Below are positions 12,823-23,200 of a DNA stretch of 64,000 nucleotides, in pieces (the first letter of the stretch is position 1; the number at the start of each line of letters is the position of its first letter). The notes beneath the pieces were generated by a model. That model had not been told where the DNA came from. It saw only the letters and a list, made by a program, of their open reading frames with translations, and ran no database searches. The translations under genes were made by a program, and so were the position numbers. Origin of the DNA: Symsagittifera roscoffensis (taxonomy: Eukaryota; Xenacoelomorpha; Acoela; Convolutidae); assembly GCF_963678635.1 (NCBI RefSeq), contig NC_087070.1:36521109-36585108 (forward strand), given 5' to 3'.

Positions 12823-13286
12823 CTGAGGTACAGGGGCGGATCTAGGATTTTCTCCGAGGGGGGGGGGGGGGGGGGGGGGGGGTTGCGGATTTTCACAAAA
12901 AATTCGAATTTTTTGTCGACCTTTTTTTTAGGTCAATCAAATTGATTTTCTGAGCTCTCACAAAGCACTACAAAGACCCTGTTTTTGCCAAAATTTCTGC
13001 CAGGCAAAATTTTGAAAAAACAGGCCAAAAATGGCGTTTTTAGGCACTTTTTCGAGATTTTTGACCAAAAAACCTCGTTTTTTCGGCGCGCGCTCCCCCC
13101 AGAAACTTAATATATATATGGCTTTGTGTGCGCCGAAGGCGCCTTTAGAAAATTTTTAAGGTCAGTCAGCCAAAAGTGGATATCTCAAAATAGTACAAAG
13201 GGGGACCCTTTGGACCGGTATGGGTTCGAATCCCTGAGGAAAAGGCGTACGCCCCCCGCCCCCCTAAATCTGCCCCTGCTGAGGTA
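12823..13286. mobile_element. hAT-type MITE with 8-bp target duplication
   Basis: The element itself is 12831-13278 (448 bp). It begins CAGGGGCGGATCTAGGATTT and ends CCCTAAATCTGCCCCTG, imperfect terminal inverted repeats of the kind widespread in animal hAT MITEs. It is flanked by a perfect 8-bp direct repeat, ctgaggta, at 12823-12830 and 13279-13286; 8 bp is the hAT hallmark. Inside are a run of 25 G (12858-12882) just after the left end and a C-rich mirror just before the right end, so the ends can fold into a GC-rich hairpin. There is no transposase, so it depends on a hAT element elsewhere. Confidence 0.9.
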
Positions 13287-14117
13287 TGAAGGAATGTGAA
13301 AATAGTACCTAAGTTATGTGAAGTTTCCAAAAAAAAGTCAGACCTTATTCTTCAGCGTGTTTTCAAAAGTTATTTTAAGCTTTTTTAATTTTGTTTTTTG
13401 ATAACTTGATCCTTTTTTATGAATTTTTTCTAGTGTTTTAAGGAGCATTTCGACTAAAATACCTTGTAAATTAAGCAACTAGGTGCAATCTCGATTTTTG
13501 GCTGGATTTGAGACTTTTAGTTAAATACTTTCAAATAAAAAATGATTATTTTTCTTTGATGGCTTTTGGTTCGATTGCTGAATTGATTCTCCGAAATTTC
13601 ATTAGACATAAGTTTTCCCGAAACTGTTTTCCCGAAACGTTTTTCCGAATCTAGAGGAGGCGAAAGGAGGATAGCACATTCCGATTCTCTCAAAACAGCA
13701 TAAAAGCCAATTACTCTATAATCTAATGTATAAATCTAGTTTGTCATTTTTTCTGGCTTAAAATCAGAACACGCTACGATTGAACCGATTGTTTTTTGTA
13801 ACAGTTATGAACTAAACTCCTCTGCTCATACAAATTCAAAACTTTTCGTTACATCTTTTTCTATTCAGTTGCAGTTTTTTTTAAATTGACTGCCCAAAAA
13901 ATTGGAAGAAAACTTAACAGAAAGCAGTGAAATTTGATGGCAACAAATTTCAACTAAGAAGTTTCAATCATTATAGCAAACAGATCCAGTCGTTCAGTTA
14001 AGTACCTTTTTATGTTTAATGGGTTATAGAGTTTAGGCAACGACCCTTTTTCGGCAAGGGTGCAATGGTAACTAACACCATGTGTAATGGTAGAAACAAA
14101 ACCATTAAGAGATCTCA
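13287..14117. other. Non-coding stretch, nothing recognised
   Basis: AT-rich DNA without supported genes or assignable repeats. Confidence 0.6.
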
Positions 14118-14118
14118 A

Positions 14119-14171
<53 letters not shown>

Positions 14172-14205
14172 CCCCCCCCCCCCTCTCTCTCTCTCTCTAT
14201 CTCTC

Positions 14206-14245
<40 letters not shown>
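14118..14245 (+). repeat. (CT)n microsatellite with embedded poly-C runs
   Basis: A nearly pure CT dinucleotide tract interrupted by two runs of 11-13 C and by occasional CTAT. The open frame through it (Ser-Leu repeats) is a by-product of the repeat. Confidence 0.95.
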
Positions 14246-14246
<1 letters not shown>

Positions 14247-14559
14247 ATCTCCTATGAGAAAGTTTGGATTTGTAGGGCTTACAGTCACCCGCATTCCTTT
14301 ACTGTCCCACCTCTTGCCTCTTGCCACCGTTCTCTTGCCAATTTAAACTCAATTTGCCTTAGAAAATTAGTCGGGACAACATTGCGTCCAAGTTTTTTTC
14401 AACGCTAGACCTTTTATCAGCTTTCTATTATCAATGTTGGGCAACAATTCCTGCAATGCATCCTTATAAAAAAAAAACAAATATCAACAAAAATTCGAAA
14501 ATCAACTCCAGTTTGACAAAAGACAGACCGAAACAGCGACGCAACTACTGAACTCTTTA

Positions 14560-15235
14560 ACCCCAGTTTATCTGCCTTCATCAATACCCCCAATGGAAAC
14601 TCAACTCCATTTGACAGGACAGCAATTCAAGACTCATCAATATTATACACAAGAAAAGACGATCTTCATGCCAGTACAAATCCGCATCTTCATCGAACCC
14701 ACCTCCATACAGGCAATCTCCCTCATCTGGACTTTCAGGTCTCAATTTAACCGCCAATTGCTCACAAGTTCACCGCCTTCAGACCAATCTCATCGAGCAG
14801 AGAACCCACTGCCCCTACCGCAACTTACCAAGCACTTCCAGCAAAAATTAGACGACATCTACTTACCCCTACCAACTTCGACAACAGAGCCGATGGGACA
14901 AGGGCAACATGGACCGGAAGCCAACCGACCCGATATTTCAAAAGAAAACAGTCTCTCACACGACCACATCATGAAGTGAATATTACTACTTCACGATATG
15001 CCTCGGCAAACAGAATAACTACTATGCATTTAACTCTAGCACCATTAATGAACGGTATAATATTCAGCTGTCATCTCGAGCCGAAACAATTGATCCAACT
15101 GATATTCAGCCAACAACCGCACCTCAGCTTGCATATCAAAATCAGCATGTCAAAACCAGCTTTCATTGCACTTCAACACGTGACACCCACTCAAGGTCAG
15201 AAAAATGATCAAAAGAACTGAAGGAGTTGAAAACG
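14560..15235 (+). pseudogene. C-rich coding-like remnant, unrecognised
   Basis: Compared with its AT-rich surroundings this stretch is rich in C on the plus strand and rich in His, Thr, Pro and Gln codons. Open frames run at 14593-14979 and then about 14976-15221, and other frames are also partly open, as in a decayed coding region. A TSTTEPMGQGQHGPEANRPD block is the best-preserved part. It lies about 100 bp upstream of a Penelope-like reverse transcriptase fragment on the same strand, so it could be the 5' part of that element, but I recognise no domain. Confidence 0.3.
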
Positions 15236-15330
15236 AAGCGTGCTTGAAATGGCATTAGATAAACTGTGGAAGTTTGTTTGAATCTAATTATCCAAACAGT
15301 TTTAACCTTGACTGGTAGTGCAACGCATGT

Positions 15331-15560
15331 TTGTTAGGTAACGCAGGAGACCAATCTGAAGTAGATGCTGAATTTATTTTACATTATTTAGCTGATTTTA
15401 TGAAAACGATGACGGATGACTCAGAGCTTTTCCTCCATGCAGCAAACACACTGCACCCAAACTTGCAGTTTACTAATGAGAAACATGATGGTCAGGTGAA
15501 CTTGGCTTTTTTCGGATTTGAAAAAAACTGTGGACTGAAACTGACCCAATATTGATTTTC
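15331..15560 (+). pseudogene. Penelope-like element reverse transcriptase fragment
   Basis: The frame encodes FILHYLADFMKTMTDDSELF followed by LHAANTLHPNLQFTNEKHDG and LAFFGFE. In Penelope-like reverse transcriptases the region after the catalytic YVDD has the pattern 'LN..HP.I.FT.E...G.LPFLD', and this matches it closely. Only this ~75-residue piece is preserved, and the frame ends soon after. It is a fragment, not a gene. Confidence 0.65.
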
Positions 15561-16968
15561 GGAAGTCAAACCCTGCGCAATACAAAAGAAACACCCTTGA
15601 GGGAACAGTTTTTTTTGGATATTTAAGAGTAGTTCTTCTTGGCAGGATTTTCACTAGTCATTGGGTGCTTATCAAAAAAAGGAAAAAAATACTAGTAAAT
15701 GATCACTTGGGGTGGCCTTGAGATCAGTAGGCAAGATCATTGAAAGAAAAAAAAGTCTGACACTTGTGCAACAAAACGGAAAGAAGACATGGCAGAGAAA
15801 ATGACTTTCTGAGGTAATCTACTGTAAATTTTGGCACCCCAAAAATCATAATGACTGAAGCCAAAATTGATATCAAATCCAGGAACCTAAAAAAATACTT
15901 GCGAGCCCTCTATTTTATTGGAAGGCAATAAAAGCCAAAGAATACATTAATTAGGGCATAAAAATGAGTGCGTTTAGATTGCAATTGTTCATGGGACAGA
16001 TCCTTGTCTAATTTTTGCTGAAAAAACGAACCAAAGCCAAAAAACAAGACCTGCAGAATGGAAGGAAAAAAATCGTCGTCTGTAAATCCAATTTAAAGCG
16101 GTTTTCTTTCAAGCACTTGTTTTCGTTTTTGACGAACAGCACTATCATTGACGATATTACCTATCTTTCATTTTTTCATGAGCTAAATCAAACAAATATA
16201 GCCACTTGAGGTCACATCACTATCATAGTTGACATCTTTTGTCTTTTTCTAGAAAACATGCGTTTTTCCAGTAACTAGACACCACAACACACAGCACCCA
16301 CTTTTCTACTACACTATTGGACAAAAAGAAAAAAAATTATGATTTCTTTCTCGAAAACGCCTATAATGATGGACCATTTTCAGGAACAATTATTTGGAAA
16401 ATTTTAATTGCAAATAGTCTAGACTATATACTCTGAAACTCTCAACTTTTGATTTGGAGCTTTTACTATTTTATTCCGGATCTGAAAATGTCAACTTTCA
16501 CTAATTGTAATAATTTTTTTTAATTGAATGCTTTTTAAAAACGCAGAGTTAAAAAATTATCATGTGAAAGTTTTTAAACGAGGAAACTTTGTTGTTTAGT
16601 GTGACATATTCTCCAACTCTGTTGTTTCTTTTTATAATAATTGATTAGGAATTTTTTTTTATTACTGGTGAAAAATGGCAATGTCGACCCGGGAAAAATA
16701 GAAAACGCTTCAATTTAAAAAAAGAAACGATTTAGAGGAACCTCAAAAAAATTGAATGTACGCACCATGTCAAAACAACCTAAATTACAAAATCTTATAA
16801 CATCTAATGGTTAAATAAACTTAGACGTATTCCATTAAATATTTCCATCTGCCACTGTTTTATCTTTAAGATACAAAGCTTTTGCAAAAAAAATTAAGCG
16901 TTCGCGTTTATACTATGTCCTTTTCTGTTGATCGAAAATGGTAAAATAGAAAAATTTCAAAGTATGAA
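15561..16968. other. Non-coding stretch, nothing recognised
   Basis: AT-rich DNA. Short open frames (for example 16015-16209) are lysine-rich by composition and have no recognisable domain. Confidence 0.6.
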
Positions 16969-17006
16969 TGCAAACGTTTTCGCCCGTTTTGCGCATCATC
17001 AGGATT
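16969..17006 (-). ncRNA. Hammerhead-ribozyme-like motif of a Penelope-like element
   Basis: On the minus strand the sequence reads CCTGATGATGCGC, a short AAAAC loop, GGGC, then GAAAACG. That gives the hammerhead core CTGATGA, an imperfect stem II and a GAAA box. Penelope-like elements are known to carry hammerhead motifs next to their ORF, and this one lies immediately downstream of the GIY-YIG remnant on the same strand. Stem II has a mismatch and stems I and III were not verified, so it may be decayed. Confidence 0.4.
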
Positions 17007-17091
17007 AAATTTTTGTACAATTTTTACAGTACAGTTTGTTACAAGACCTGTTACAAGATCTGTTGTAGAAGTTTCCTATAAATTTCTGAGA

Positions 17092-17707
17092 TTTTATAAG
17101 TTTTTTATTCTTTAATTGTTATAAACTTCCGTTTTGAACTGTTTTCGATTCTGACATGTCAGTGTTATGATTTTTAGCCGTGCTGTACATGGACTACAAT
17201 TTGGGGGTTAGTTCTCGTCTCCTGAATTCAACGCACGTGTTGATTTTTGGCCTTTCCCTTCAAATATGCAAAACCTCAAGAGCGAGTAGCTTATGAGTAT
17301 TGCCTGTTTGGTCTAAAAGCTCTGACTCAGCTCAGTAGTAGCGCCTACCTCCTTACTCCATTCCAGCAAAGGCTGTCCTAATGTAGAGTCCTCTTTGTGT
17401 TTTATAAGTTTTTTATTCTTTAATTGTTATAACCTTCCGTTTTGAACTGTTTTCGATTCTGACATGTCAGTTTTATGATTTTTAGCCGTGCTGTACATGG
17501 ACTACAATTTGGGGGTTAGTTCTCGTCTCCTGTATTCAACGCACGTGTTGATTTTTGGCCTTTCACTTCAAATATGCAAAACCTCTAGAGCGAGTAGCTT
17601 ATGAGTATTGCCTGTTTGGTCTAAAAGCTCTGACTCAGCTCAGTAGTAGCGCCTACCTCCTTACTCCATTCCAGCAAAGGCTGTCCTAATGTAGAGTCCT
17701 CTTTGTG
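17092..17707 (-). repeat. 308-bp tandem duplication at the 3' end of a Penelope-like element
   Basis: Two head-to-tail copies, 17092-17399 and 17400-17707, with a period of exactly 308 bp and only a few differences (for example ataaacttcc/ataaccttcc, cctgaattc/cctgtattc). Both contain the end of the GIY-YIG coding region and following sequence. Penelope-like elements are known for partial tandem copies that give 'pseudo-LTRs', which is the simplest explanation. Confidence 0.9.
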
Positions 17708-17870
17708 GTGTTCATCAATCCTCATGGCTAAATGTCGCACTGTCTGGCCGACATACGCGGAATTACATGAACCACATGTAAGCTTATACACCAATTTGGA
17801 TCTCAGTTCACGTGCAAAGGAAGTTTTGAGTGATGGCAAGCATGTTTTCAAATTTCTTGTTATAAAACTT
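17600..17870 (-). pseudogene. Penelope-like element GIY-YIG endonuclease, C-terminal remnant
   Basis: The 17621-17851 minus frame encodes FARELRSKLVYKLTCGSCNS followed by AYVGQTVRHLAMRIDEHHKE. This is the GIY-YIG endonuclease fused to the reverse transcriptase of Penelope-like elements: YKLTC with the CxxC insertion, then YVGQT in the place of the YIG half-motif, then the conserved Arg and His (R..EH). Such CxxC-bearing GIY-YIG domains are typical of the Neptune-like branch. Upstream (above 17870) the reverse transcriptase is missing, so the copy is 5'-truncated, as is common for target-primed elements. Beyond about 17640 the frame enters the tandem duplication. Confidence 0.85.
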
Positions 17871-18212
17871 ATTTAAACCCCAGATATTTGCCGCACTTTT
17901 GCAGCTAACAGTTGCGATAAACTACTTCATTTTCCACTAACAGTTGTCCTTCAACGATAGTGTCCTTTTGCAGCTAACAATTGCGAAATAATATCTCAAT
18001 CAAAAAGGGTGGTGAAATTTTCAAACATTATCGTTTATGTTTTGATGCCACAATCTCTAAATTTTTCTTTTTCTCGTGATCTTGTTAAAAATTTTAAACA
18101 CTGCCTTGTCAGACCAATTTTTCAGAGATTGATTTTAAATTTTTTTTCCGAAAAATCAGAATAAAATAATCCAATGGAATTATGTACAAATTGCATATAT
18201 ATTTATTTACAG
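17871..18212. other. Non-coding stretch with a short internal repeat
   Basis: Contains a loosely repeated TTTTGCAGCTAACARTTGCG block (17894 and 17969 regions) and ends in a pyrimidine-rich ATTTATTTACAG that could be a 3' splice site. No gene is seen. Confidence 0.4.
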
Positions 18213-18323
18213 GAATAACATAAAAACATTAAATCATCATGGTAGTATCACGCACCTTAAGAACCACTGTAAGAAGGCCGGATATGGACAACATAGACGA
18301 TAGTGAAATGAACAGAAAGCAAG
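18213..18323 (+). CDS. Candidate small exon with start codon (weak)
   Basis: A stretch of 111 bp lies between a plausible splice acceptor (ATTTATTTACAG, ending 18212) and a strong donor (CAAG then GTATGT, from 18324). An ATG at 18239 opens a frame of 28 codons (MVVSRTLRTTVRRPDMDNID and a few more, basic then acidic) up to the donor. If read through the donor the frame stops within about 6 codons. It could be the first coding exon of a host gene that continues outside or across the nearby transposons, or chance. No homology is recognised. Confidence 0.25.
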
Positions 18324-18383
18324 GTATGTACGAAATGTGAGTTTATATACAAAATATAAACAGATATTTAAAGGTAAACTGGC

Positions 18384-20053
18384 CTATTTGAGTAAATAAT
18401 AAACTTCTGAGAGCGCGTCGCTATCTCCCAATGTCCCTAAGACAGACGCCGCGTTTCCAACTTGAATCGCAATGGAGATGCGTTGTTTCATGTAAAATGA
18501 CGATTTTGGTTCTTGAGTAGTTTCCTTGAGTTTTCTACCCAGGGTCTTGAGAAAGTTGAGCGTTTGTGGACCGCATCCGCCTTGGATCTCGAAAGCAACT
18601 GGGGCGAAAATGTATCCTCGATTTATTAAGTCAGCATATTTCGACGTTTTACGGTTTTCGGCTTCAGAGGCAGCAGAGAATTGAGATGGACAATTCCAGA
18701 TGTGCCAGAGGACAGACGGCTTGGTGCCAGGGCGTCGACAACAGTGGCATCCCATATGAGTGACTGATCTCTCTCCCAAGGCACCAACGTGAGTCCATCT
18801 GGACGTTTCTGGTCTGCTGTGGACAGACCAGGAGGCTCGAGAACTGAAGGAATGTTGCTCGATCCTAAAGCTCGCTTCACTACATCGTTAATCATTGAGT
18901 GGCGCTGAAGCCTGCCGGCGCTTCTCCTGCACGAAAGACCGTGGCATCCAAAAGTGTCGACGTGCTCACCACAACGGCAGACGTGAGGCTCACATATGGG
19001 AACACCAAGACGAAGAGCGAGAGATATTCTGAGATGGATATTGGAAAGCTTGAGGCCCATAGAACTTGACGGCAGGGCGGTGAGCCAAGCAAACTGTAGC
19101 TTACATTCGAAAGACTTAAGGCGAATGCGAGATTTATCGTCAGGTGCGTCGGTGATCAGATTATTAAGCCGGATTCTGTATACGGGGTCAGACCAAGACT
19201 TCTGAAAGTTGTTCTCGGGGATAGTGGTGGAGCCAGAGAGCTCATACCATTGTGACAAGGCTCCTTCATACAAAGGGTCTGAGAAAGGCTTATTGAGGAT
19301 TTCGGAACAAAGGCGTGAAAAACTGCCAACAGACGAGACATACCCGCATACGGCAAGAACAGACGCAGATCCTAATTCGATACCACCTAAAGCTGCGGGA
19401 AGGGACGCTTGCTTGCGGGCGTCAGTATCAAGTCTTATGCTGCAGATGCTCTCGAGGCTGGAGTAGAGGATGTCGTCGTATTTAGCTAAGAGTTCAGGGT
19501 AGTTGAAACACGGAGAGGAGCGAAGGATATATAACAACTTCGGTATAGAAAATGACCTCTTCAAAAGAAAGAAAGCATGATGAGCCTCGATGTTTTTCAG
19601 ACGCAAACACATGCGCTCCAAATCAGCTATCTTGTCACTGAGAGCATTGGAGATGGCAGGATTCCCTACAGGAGCCCCCAGGATTATCAAGTGGTCGATG
19701 CCAGGAGTTTCTATCAACGGGGAGATCTTGTTGAACTCTGACAAGATGAGCGACTTTTGTGTCTCCGATGAGTTGCCTAAAAAATACAGCACGCACTTGT
19801 CGGGACGGACCTCGAGACCTAACTTGGCACTTTCGGAGATGATCATGCGGAAGTCGCGCAGGACGATGGCGTAATCTCCGCCTAAGTTACCATCGTCTAG
19901 ATACCACAGGTTCAACTCTGATTCTACTTTGTGGGTGATTTCGATCACAGTATCACAGAAAATTGGCGGTGCCTCAGGGTCGCCTTGCTGACCACCTTCG
20001 TCTGAAGACAAAGCGGTATCACCGATGAAAAGATGTGATGCGGAGTCATAAGC
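18384..20053 (-). pseudogene. LINE reverse transcriptase (motif B onward) and C-terminal nuclease
   Basis: The frame 18626-20053 encodes, in order, YDSASHLFIGDTALSSDEGG with QQGDPEAPPIFCDTV (RT motif B), WYLDDGNLGGD (catalytic motif C, near 19890-19912), the thumb, then CRCGEHVDTFGCHGLSC (C-x-C...H...C zinc motif), QKRPDGLTLVPW and LIWDATVVDALAPS, the pattern of a PD-(D/E)XK restriction-like endonuclease. The end of the nuclease domain continues in a different frame (18384-18779: KYADLINRGYIFAPVAFEIQ, GGCGPQTLNFLKTLGRKL, ISIAIQVGNAASVLGTLG). A frameshift therefore lies around 18690-18720, where the two open frames overlap, and this copy is dead. The stop is at 18384. Confidence 0.85.
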
Positions 20054-20059
20054 TGCGTG
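20054..20059. repeat. Target-site duplication, left copy (tgcgtg)
   Basis: The six bases tgcgtg precede the left terminus. The same six bases follow the right terminus at 31834-31839. Six-base duplications are typical of Polintons. Confidence 0.9.
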
Positions 20060-20106
20060 AGTAGTATATGAGTGAGGGAGAGTGGGGGGGATGGTTGGTG
20101 ACCTCC

Positions 20107-20390
20107 ATGTATTAAGATAGGCTATAGAGTATCCGGTCACCAACCTATGTATTAAGATAGGGAATAGGTTTCCCATTGTATTAAGATGGTAAGGTTTCAG
20201 ATGGTAAGTTTCAGAAAATTTTTGGCGCCCGATCTTACCATGTTTTAAGATAGTGTTTAGATTTCCCATGTATTAAGATAGTGTATAGATATCCCTATGT
20301 TTAAGGATTAGAAATTCCTTGTATTAACATAGGCAATAGATTTCCCAATATATTAAGATAGGGAATGGTAAGGTTTCAGTGTGATGGTAA
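20107..20390 (+). repeat. Subterminal TGTATTAAGATAG repeat array (left)
   Basis: About seven copies of a degenerate unit, TGTATTAAGATAG followed by a GGGAATAGRTTTCCC-like half, spaced roughly 30-50 bp. GATGGTAAGGTTTCAG is interspersed. The array sits just inside the terminus, where transposase- or integrase-binding arrays are commonly found. Confidence 0.85.
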
Positions 20391-21747
20391 GAAAATAGTA
20401 AGAAAAACGGTATTTTTTGGATTTTGTGTGGAAATGTCTAGTTTTTTATAAAAACTTCTGAAAGAGCGAGTCTCAAAAAAATAATTTTGGCAAAGCAAAT
20501 CAAGGTGCAAACTGGAACAATTGTGTAATTTTCCGATTTTTATTAAGAAAAAAACTCTATGTAGTAAAAATGTAGTAATGTATTGTATATAGTGTTGTAT
20601 ATTCTATGTAGTATTGTGTATGTATATAGCAAGGAAAAGTAGATCTTGAAAGCAAGTTTTCGATTTATGCTTTATGTATCTTCTTCCAAAAGATGTCGAA
20701 TTGGGTTTGCTTCTGAAAAATTATCCTCAAAACATTTGATCTTTCATATAAAGTACCTAATATATCAAATGATGACAATTTTTTCTAATGAATTACGCAT
20801 AAATATAAGACTTTGAGGATTTTTATGTCGGATTTTTTCTCAAGATATACTTTATAAGCTAAATTGTAGTAAAATTTTCTCAAATCTCTTAAGGATTAAA
20901 TTGAGTTTCTATCTCATTTTAGCATTTTCTCAGTTTCTGCTTCATCTAATATCTACCAAATGAAACCAATTTGAGCAAATTTTTACTTGAAAATTGAATT
21001 TTAGATAAAAAAATGTATCGTTTCAACAAACGTTCAATAATCCGAAGCTGAATTATTACCATAAATCCTTTACTAAAAGCTTTAAAAGATTTTCTCAACC
21101 TCATAACTGTATAATGCTGTTTCAAATCTGAATTTTTATTTTAGACTAAATTTTAAGTTGGAATGATGTATATCATTATCTTGAAACTTTCAAAGTTTAG
21201 CAAAATATACATTTTTTCCAGGTCTTTCATCAATTTTTTTACTGAAATCATCAAAAAATCAATAGAAAAACATAATTCTTAATAAATCGAACCACATTAT
21301 CAGCTTAAAAAGCTGTGCTCTATGAACACTTTTACAAGCACTAAACAAGGAAAACTTTAAAATAGTAACTACAAAAAACCTTTCAATTAGTTGATGTTTT
21401 CCAAATATCCAAGTTTTACAATTTTTAGGCGAATACTTAAATACTCATTAGCATATGTTATGCACTTTACTACAAATTTATCACAACAAAGTCTCCGCAA
21501 GCTTGCAACCAAGGGAGTTTTTACTATTGATTAAAAGTTTTCGGATCAAGTTCCATGGAAAGCTTCACGACGATTTGAACTCGATTTTTGCTCTCTTTAA
21601 CATCAATCAAAACCATTGAATAAAAAAATAAATGACAGTTCAGGTAATGTTATGAAAACACTGTATAATTACTGACTAGATTTGTTACAATTGCTGAGAC
21701 TTTTCAGACTCAGTAAAAACTAATAATCATAGTAATTTCTAAGGTTT

Positions 21748-21999
21748 TCAAAAAAAACTTAGAAATTTTACCTTCTCCTGAAGTGTGTTTGGAGTCTGCT
21801 GAGCACATAATTTAATATTATGCTGAGAATGCTTCTTCTTGAAATGATTAGCGAGTTCCTCGCTGCTATAAGTATAAAAATTACAGTTAGAACACTTTAA
21901 AACACCACATGTTCTACGATGTCTTGATGCATCTTTGTGAGTGTAATCCCTGCCACATTCAAGACATGCAACTCTTTCGTTTCTATTGAGTGAAGGCAT
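21748..21999 (-). CDS. C2H2 zinc-finger ORF in the left arm
   Basis: An ATG-initiated 83-codon frame reads outward, towards the left terminus. Residues about 12-32 form one finger (CLECGRDYTHKDASRHRRTC) and 36-58 a second (CSNCNFYTYSSEELANHFKK then KH). This paired C2H2 arrangement suggests nucleic-acid binding. After EKV the genomic sequence reads AAG then GTAAAATTTC, a good splice donor, so the visible stop may simply lie in an intron and the gene may continue. A near-identical copy lies in the right arm at 28224-28478. The product could bind the subterminal repeats or act as a regulator; this is inference. Confidence 0.6.
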   Translation of the reverse strand: MPSLNRNERVACLECGRDYTHKDASRHRRTCGVLKCSNCNFYTYSSEELANHFKKKHSQHNIKLCAQQTPNTLQEKVKFLSFF

Positions 22000-22119
22000 C
22001 TCAATAGTAATGAAAAATTAAATGGGAGATTTAAAATGTATCAAATTTTTAGATAAGGTGAGTCGAATAGCCTCAAAAAATGAATAAAAATAAATAAAAA
22101 CAGCAAACTTATTAACCAA

Positions 22120-22500
22120 TTGTTTTTAACGAGAAAGAAAATCAGAATGGATATGCTATTTAGCCTAGCTGAAATAAAAATCATCCAATCTAACCATGGA
22201 ATTTTTAAAAGTATCAACCAATCAGAATCGAGCATTAATTACAAGGAAACTTTTATCTTTTCTGATATCAACCAATCAGAATTGAGCTTCAATAGTCATG
22301 TGATTTTCGACAAATTCAATGTCCACCAATCAAAATTGAGCTTTAAAAGTCATGTAATTTTCAACAAATTCAATGTCAACCTATCAGAATTGAGCTTCAA
22401 AAGTCATGAAATTTTCAAGAAATTTAAAGTCAACCAATCAGAGTTGAGCTCTTTTTCTCATGAATTTTTCAAAAATTTCTTTCACTTTTGTAGATTTTGA
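22120..22500 (+). repeat. 54-bp tandem repeat with CCAAT boxes / 18-codon repeat (left arm)
   Basis: Five copies with exact 54-bp spacing: CCAAT-type blocks begin at 22218, 22272, 22326, 22380 and 22434. Each unit contains ACCAATCAGAATTGAGCTT and AAAGTCATGNAATTTTC. CCAATCAG is the optimal NF-Y (CCAAT-box) site. The period is also 18 codons, and a 126-codon frame stays open with the repeat NQSELSFKSHVIFNKFNV. Either a promoter array or a repetitive short protein is possible. The conserved core sits on the CCAAT block, which favours the regulatory reading. One further CCAATCAGAATG lies near 22534. Confidence 0.8.
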
Positions 22501-22723
22501 GGATACTTTTACAGACATTATTTGTGTTAATAACCAATCAGAATGAAGTAATCACAGATTTTAAAAAACTTTGTAGATCAGAACCAGACTATGTTTATGA
22601 AACTTCTTAATCAATAATTTTTATTGAATTTTTCCAACATAACTAAGATTTGAAGTTTGATACCCTAGTGGGATAAATGAGATTTCTTGTCTGGTTTATA
22701 TTGTTTTTTTTTCGATATTCAAT

Positions 22724-23200
22724 TCAAATTTTGAAATTTCGATCAAAATTTTTTCGATTTGTTCTATTTCTAACCAGTGAAAAAAAATTACCAAAATATA
22801 CGTTTTTATCGTTTTCTTTTTGGTATATTGTAGTATAAACAACCGGAAGTCTATTAAATTTGGATAAACGATCAAAAGATATTCTGACAAATCTGGATTT
22901 TGTATTTGTATCAAATTCAAAACAGTAATCAAATTGATGTTCCTTATCTCCAATTTCTGTTTCATAGGCTCTTCCATTGTTTTGTTTTTTACTGATCAAC
23001 CACCCAATCTGAGTTAACTCTTCTAAATAAAAACATTGTTGATAAATCTGACAGTACTCTTCTTTTTTGTAATCTCCTCTCCATCTTTTTAACAAAACTA
23101 TTGAACTTTTTGTGTTTCTATACAAATTAAAACTAATACAATCTCCATCAACTTCATCTTTCCACCACTCTTGTAGTTTTTTGTACTAGTTCAATTTTAA
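22724..23200 (-). CDS. Unrecognised ORF at the inner edge of the left arm
   Basis: A minus-strand frame is open from about 23200 to 22724; an internal ATG gives about 133 codons. The product is rich in Lys, Tyr, Phe and Asn, with no signal peptide, membrane segment or domain I recognise. Its 3' end runs a few dozen bases into the inverted arm. Base composition is as AT-rich as the flanks, so coding potential is uncertain. Confidence 0.3.

Larger units (their letters stand above)
20060..22756 (+). repeat. Left inverted arm of the Polinton-like element
   Basis: About 2.7 kb, repeated in inverted orientation at 27473-31833. Contents from the tip inward: subterminal TATTAAGATAG repeats, a long AT-rich stretch without genes (20400-21740), a zinc-finger ORF, and the 54-bp CCAAT/18-codon repeat block. 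The match with the right arm ends at the TTTTTTCG at 22756. Confidence 0.95.

Noticed and set aside
14065-14346. 93-codon open frame with Ser-Leu repeats
   Set aside because: It is a translation of the CT microsatellite.
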